Assembly: GCA_947457325.1 (NCBI GenBank)
Contig: CANGVU010000067.1
Coordinates: 1-6,822, forward strand
Reading direction: 5' to 3'
Source of the DNA: Flavobacteriales bacterium
GTDB lineage: Bacteria > Bacteroidota > Bacteroidia > Flavobacteriales_D > Sanyastnellaceae
Length of the DNA: 6,822 nucleotides
Shown here one piece after another: positions 5,801 through 6,822 of the stretch; the stretch's first letter is position 1, and each line of letters starts with the position of its first letter. The notes under the pieces are model-generated. The model was not told the origin of the DNA, ran no database searches, and saw nothing but the letters and a program-made list of their open reading frames with translations. A program made the position numbers and the translations under genes.

Positions 5801-6250
5801 ATGAATTTAGCAGATCAAATCAACGAGGATATCAAAACAGCCATGAAAGGCGGTGACAAGGAAAAACTAATGGCCTTGCGCGATATCAAATCCAAGATAT
5901 TATTGGAAGCCACCAAAGATGGTTCTTCAGAAGTCACAGACGATAAAGTCATGTCTATCTTGACCAAACTCAACAAGCAACGCATGGAGAGTATTGAGAT
6001 TTTCAAAACCCAAGGTCGCGAGGATTTGGTGGAAGAAGAACAAAAACAAGCAGCCGTGATTCAAGCCTATCTTCCTCAACCCATGAGTGCTGAGGAGTTG
6101 GAAAAAGCTGTGAAAGAAATCATCGCGCAAGTAGGTGCTACTGGCCCTGGTGACATGGGTAAAGTAATGGGCGTCGCTTCCAAATCATTGAGCGGAAAAG
6201 CAGATGGCAAAGCCATTAGCGAGATGGTCAAAGCTTGCTTGGCATCGTAA
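5801..6250 (+). CDS. GatB/YqeY domain-containing protein
   Basis: The product is 149 residues, the usual length for free-standing YqeY proteins. The N-terminal half is helical (INEDIKTAMKGGDKEKLMAL, DIKSKI, LTKLNKQRMESIEIFKTQGR). The C-terminal half carries the family signature IQAYLPQPMSAEELEKAV, then GPGDMGKVMG and SGKADGKAISEMVKACL. The fold matches the tail domain of GatB, the tRNA-binding end of the Asp/Glu-tRNA amidotransferase, so a role in binding tRNA or in tRNA-linked metabolism is often supposed, but the function of free YqeY proteins is not settled. It is the second gene of an operon with lhgO and is followed by a strong intrinsic terminator. The leader is A-rich without Shine-Dalgarno sequence. 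The gene is intact. Confidence 0.93.
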   Translation: MNLADQINEDIKTAMKGGDKEKLMALRDIKSKILLEATKDGSSEVTDDKVMSILTKLNKQRMESIEIFKTQGREDLVEEEQKQAAVIQAYLPQPMSAEELEKAVKEIIAQVGATGPGDMGKVMGVASKSLSGKADGKAISEMVKACLAS

Positions 6251-6252
6251 AA

Positions 6253-6822
6253 TTATTTTGTACCGAATAACAAAATCCACGACTGACTGTTGTGGATTTT
6301 TTTTGTCTCCTCCTCCCGGGCAAATTGTAAGGCACTCTGCATTTCTTGGTATTTATCAGATGACAAGGACATCACTTCATCTAGCACCTTGTGTAAGGCA
6401 GATTCATCATGCGCAAAGTTCCATCCCCATCTTTTCTCATTCAAATTTTGCCATGGTGTTCCATTGGCCACAACAGTGGGCAATCCCATGAGCAAGGCCT
6501 CAGCGATAGCGTGACCATAATTCTCACCTCGTGTTGGCGCGAAGAAAAAATCACTTTGTTGCATCCACTCTGTAACCTGTGCTGGCGGCAAATCACCCAA
6601 CCAAACCATCATCTTTTCAGGATGATCCTGAATGATTTTTTCGACCTGTGCTTGATAGCTTGCATTTGAGGCTGGGCCTATGATGGTTAAACTCGCCTCT
6701 TTTGATATGGGATGACTCACCCACCATTGCAATCCCTCCAAGACTCCTTTCTCTGGACTGAGTCGATTGACCATTAACCAACGGTTTTTTATTTGCCCCG
6801 ATGGGGACTTGAACGGTGAAAA
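6253..6822 (-). CDS. GT4-type glycosyltransferase, C-terminal part (5' end outside window)
   Basis: The visible 189 residues are the C-terminal, donor-binding Rossmann domain of a GT-B glycosyltransferase. The frame is open to the right edge; an internal ATG at 6774 is not the true start, because coding sequence (KNRWLMVNRLSPEKG) continues across it. Key features are NRLSPEKG (visible residues about 19-26, the family's usual R..pEKG phosphate-binding strand), LTIIGPA, VWLGDLPPAQVTEWMQQSDF, and the E-x7-E motif in GENYGHAIAEALLMG (E100 and E108) that binds the nucleotide-sugar. Family members attach hexoses to cell-surface polysaccharide, lipopolysaccharide or lipids; the acceptor cannot be told. 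The last residues (KKIHNSQSWIL) are encoded by the hairpin and T-run of the opposite operon's terminator. Only 2 bases separate its stop from that of the yqeY-like gene. Confidence 0.9.
   Translation of the reverse strand, partial: FSPFKSPSGQIKNRWLMVNRLSPEKGVLEGLQWWVSHPISKEASLTIIGPASNASYQAQVEKIIQDHPEKMMVWLGDLPPAQVTEWMQQSDFFFAPTRGENYGHAIAEALLMGLPTVVANGTPWQNLNEKRWGWNFAHDESALHKVLDEVMSLSSDKYQEMQSALQFAREEETKKIHNSQSWILLFGTK
6272..6304 (+). terminator. Intrinsic terminator of the lhgO-yqeY operon
   Basis: AAAATCCACGAC (6272-6283), loop TGACT and GTTGTGGATTTT (6289-6300) form a 12-bp stem with one G-T wobble. Eight T's (6297-6304) close the stem and run on past it. It starts 21 bases after the yqeY-like stop. 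It sits wholly within the coding end of the convergent glycosyltransferase gene. On the minus strand the same hairpin is followed by only four T's, and lies before that gene's stop, so it should not serve the glycosyltransferase. Confidence 0.85.

Noticed and set aside
6772..6774. ATG as the start of the glycosyltransferase gene
   Set aside because: The frame continues upstream to the edge with residues (KNRWL) that form the expected beta strand, and a GT-B enzyme needs an N-terminal domain of about 170 or more residues beyond this point.

Overview
The window looks like a chromosomal segment of an uncultured or little-known member of the Bacteroidota. Three things point there. The gene starts lack Shine-Dalgarno sequences and are preceded by A/T-rich leaders. 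Bacteroidota-type -7 boxes (TAnnTTTG) lie just upstream of two genes. The exported proteins (a secreted caspase-like peptidase, a DUF4384-like protein and a small extracellular beta-domain leading into what looks like a Fib_succ_major domain) are of kinds common in that phylum. I cannot place it below phylum level.

Left part (1-2940): a divergent cluster of exported proteins. On the minus strand, a 561-residue caspase-family peptidase with two Ig-like CARDB-type domains overlaps by 13 bases a downstream gene for a small exported domain protein. That gene carries an in-frame TAA, after which clearly related coding sequence continues in the same frame to the window edge. On the plus strand, only 27 bases away, is a 289-residue exported protein with a DUF4384-like C-terminal half. 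The three probably act together outside the inner membrane.

Middle (2941-3236): a convergent intergenic region of 296 bases full of repeats. It holds a 44-bp tandem repeat (three full copies, a partial fourth and a degenerate leading copy), a perfect hairpin with a T-run that reads as a minus-strand terminator, and a 16-bp purine/pyrimidine-asymmetric minisatellite that runs over the stop codon of the next gene.

Right part (3237-6822): housekeeping and metabolic genes. A UMF1-type major facilitator transporter (minus) is divergent from an L-2-hydroxyglutarate oxidase gene (lhgO, plus), which is followed after 11 bases by a GatB/YqeY-family gene in the same operon. This operon converges, with a 2-base gap, on the 3' end of a GT4-type glycosyltransferase gene that enters from the right edge. 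The operon's strong intrinsic terminator lies inside the last codons of that glycosyltransferase.

No RNA gene, insertion sequence, integrase or CRISPR array was seen. The points most worth checking are the interrupted exported gene, the repeat region with its chain of overlapping mini-ORFs, and the secreted caspase/DUF4384 pairing.
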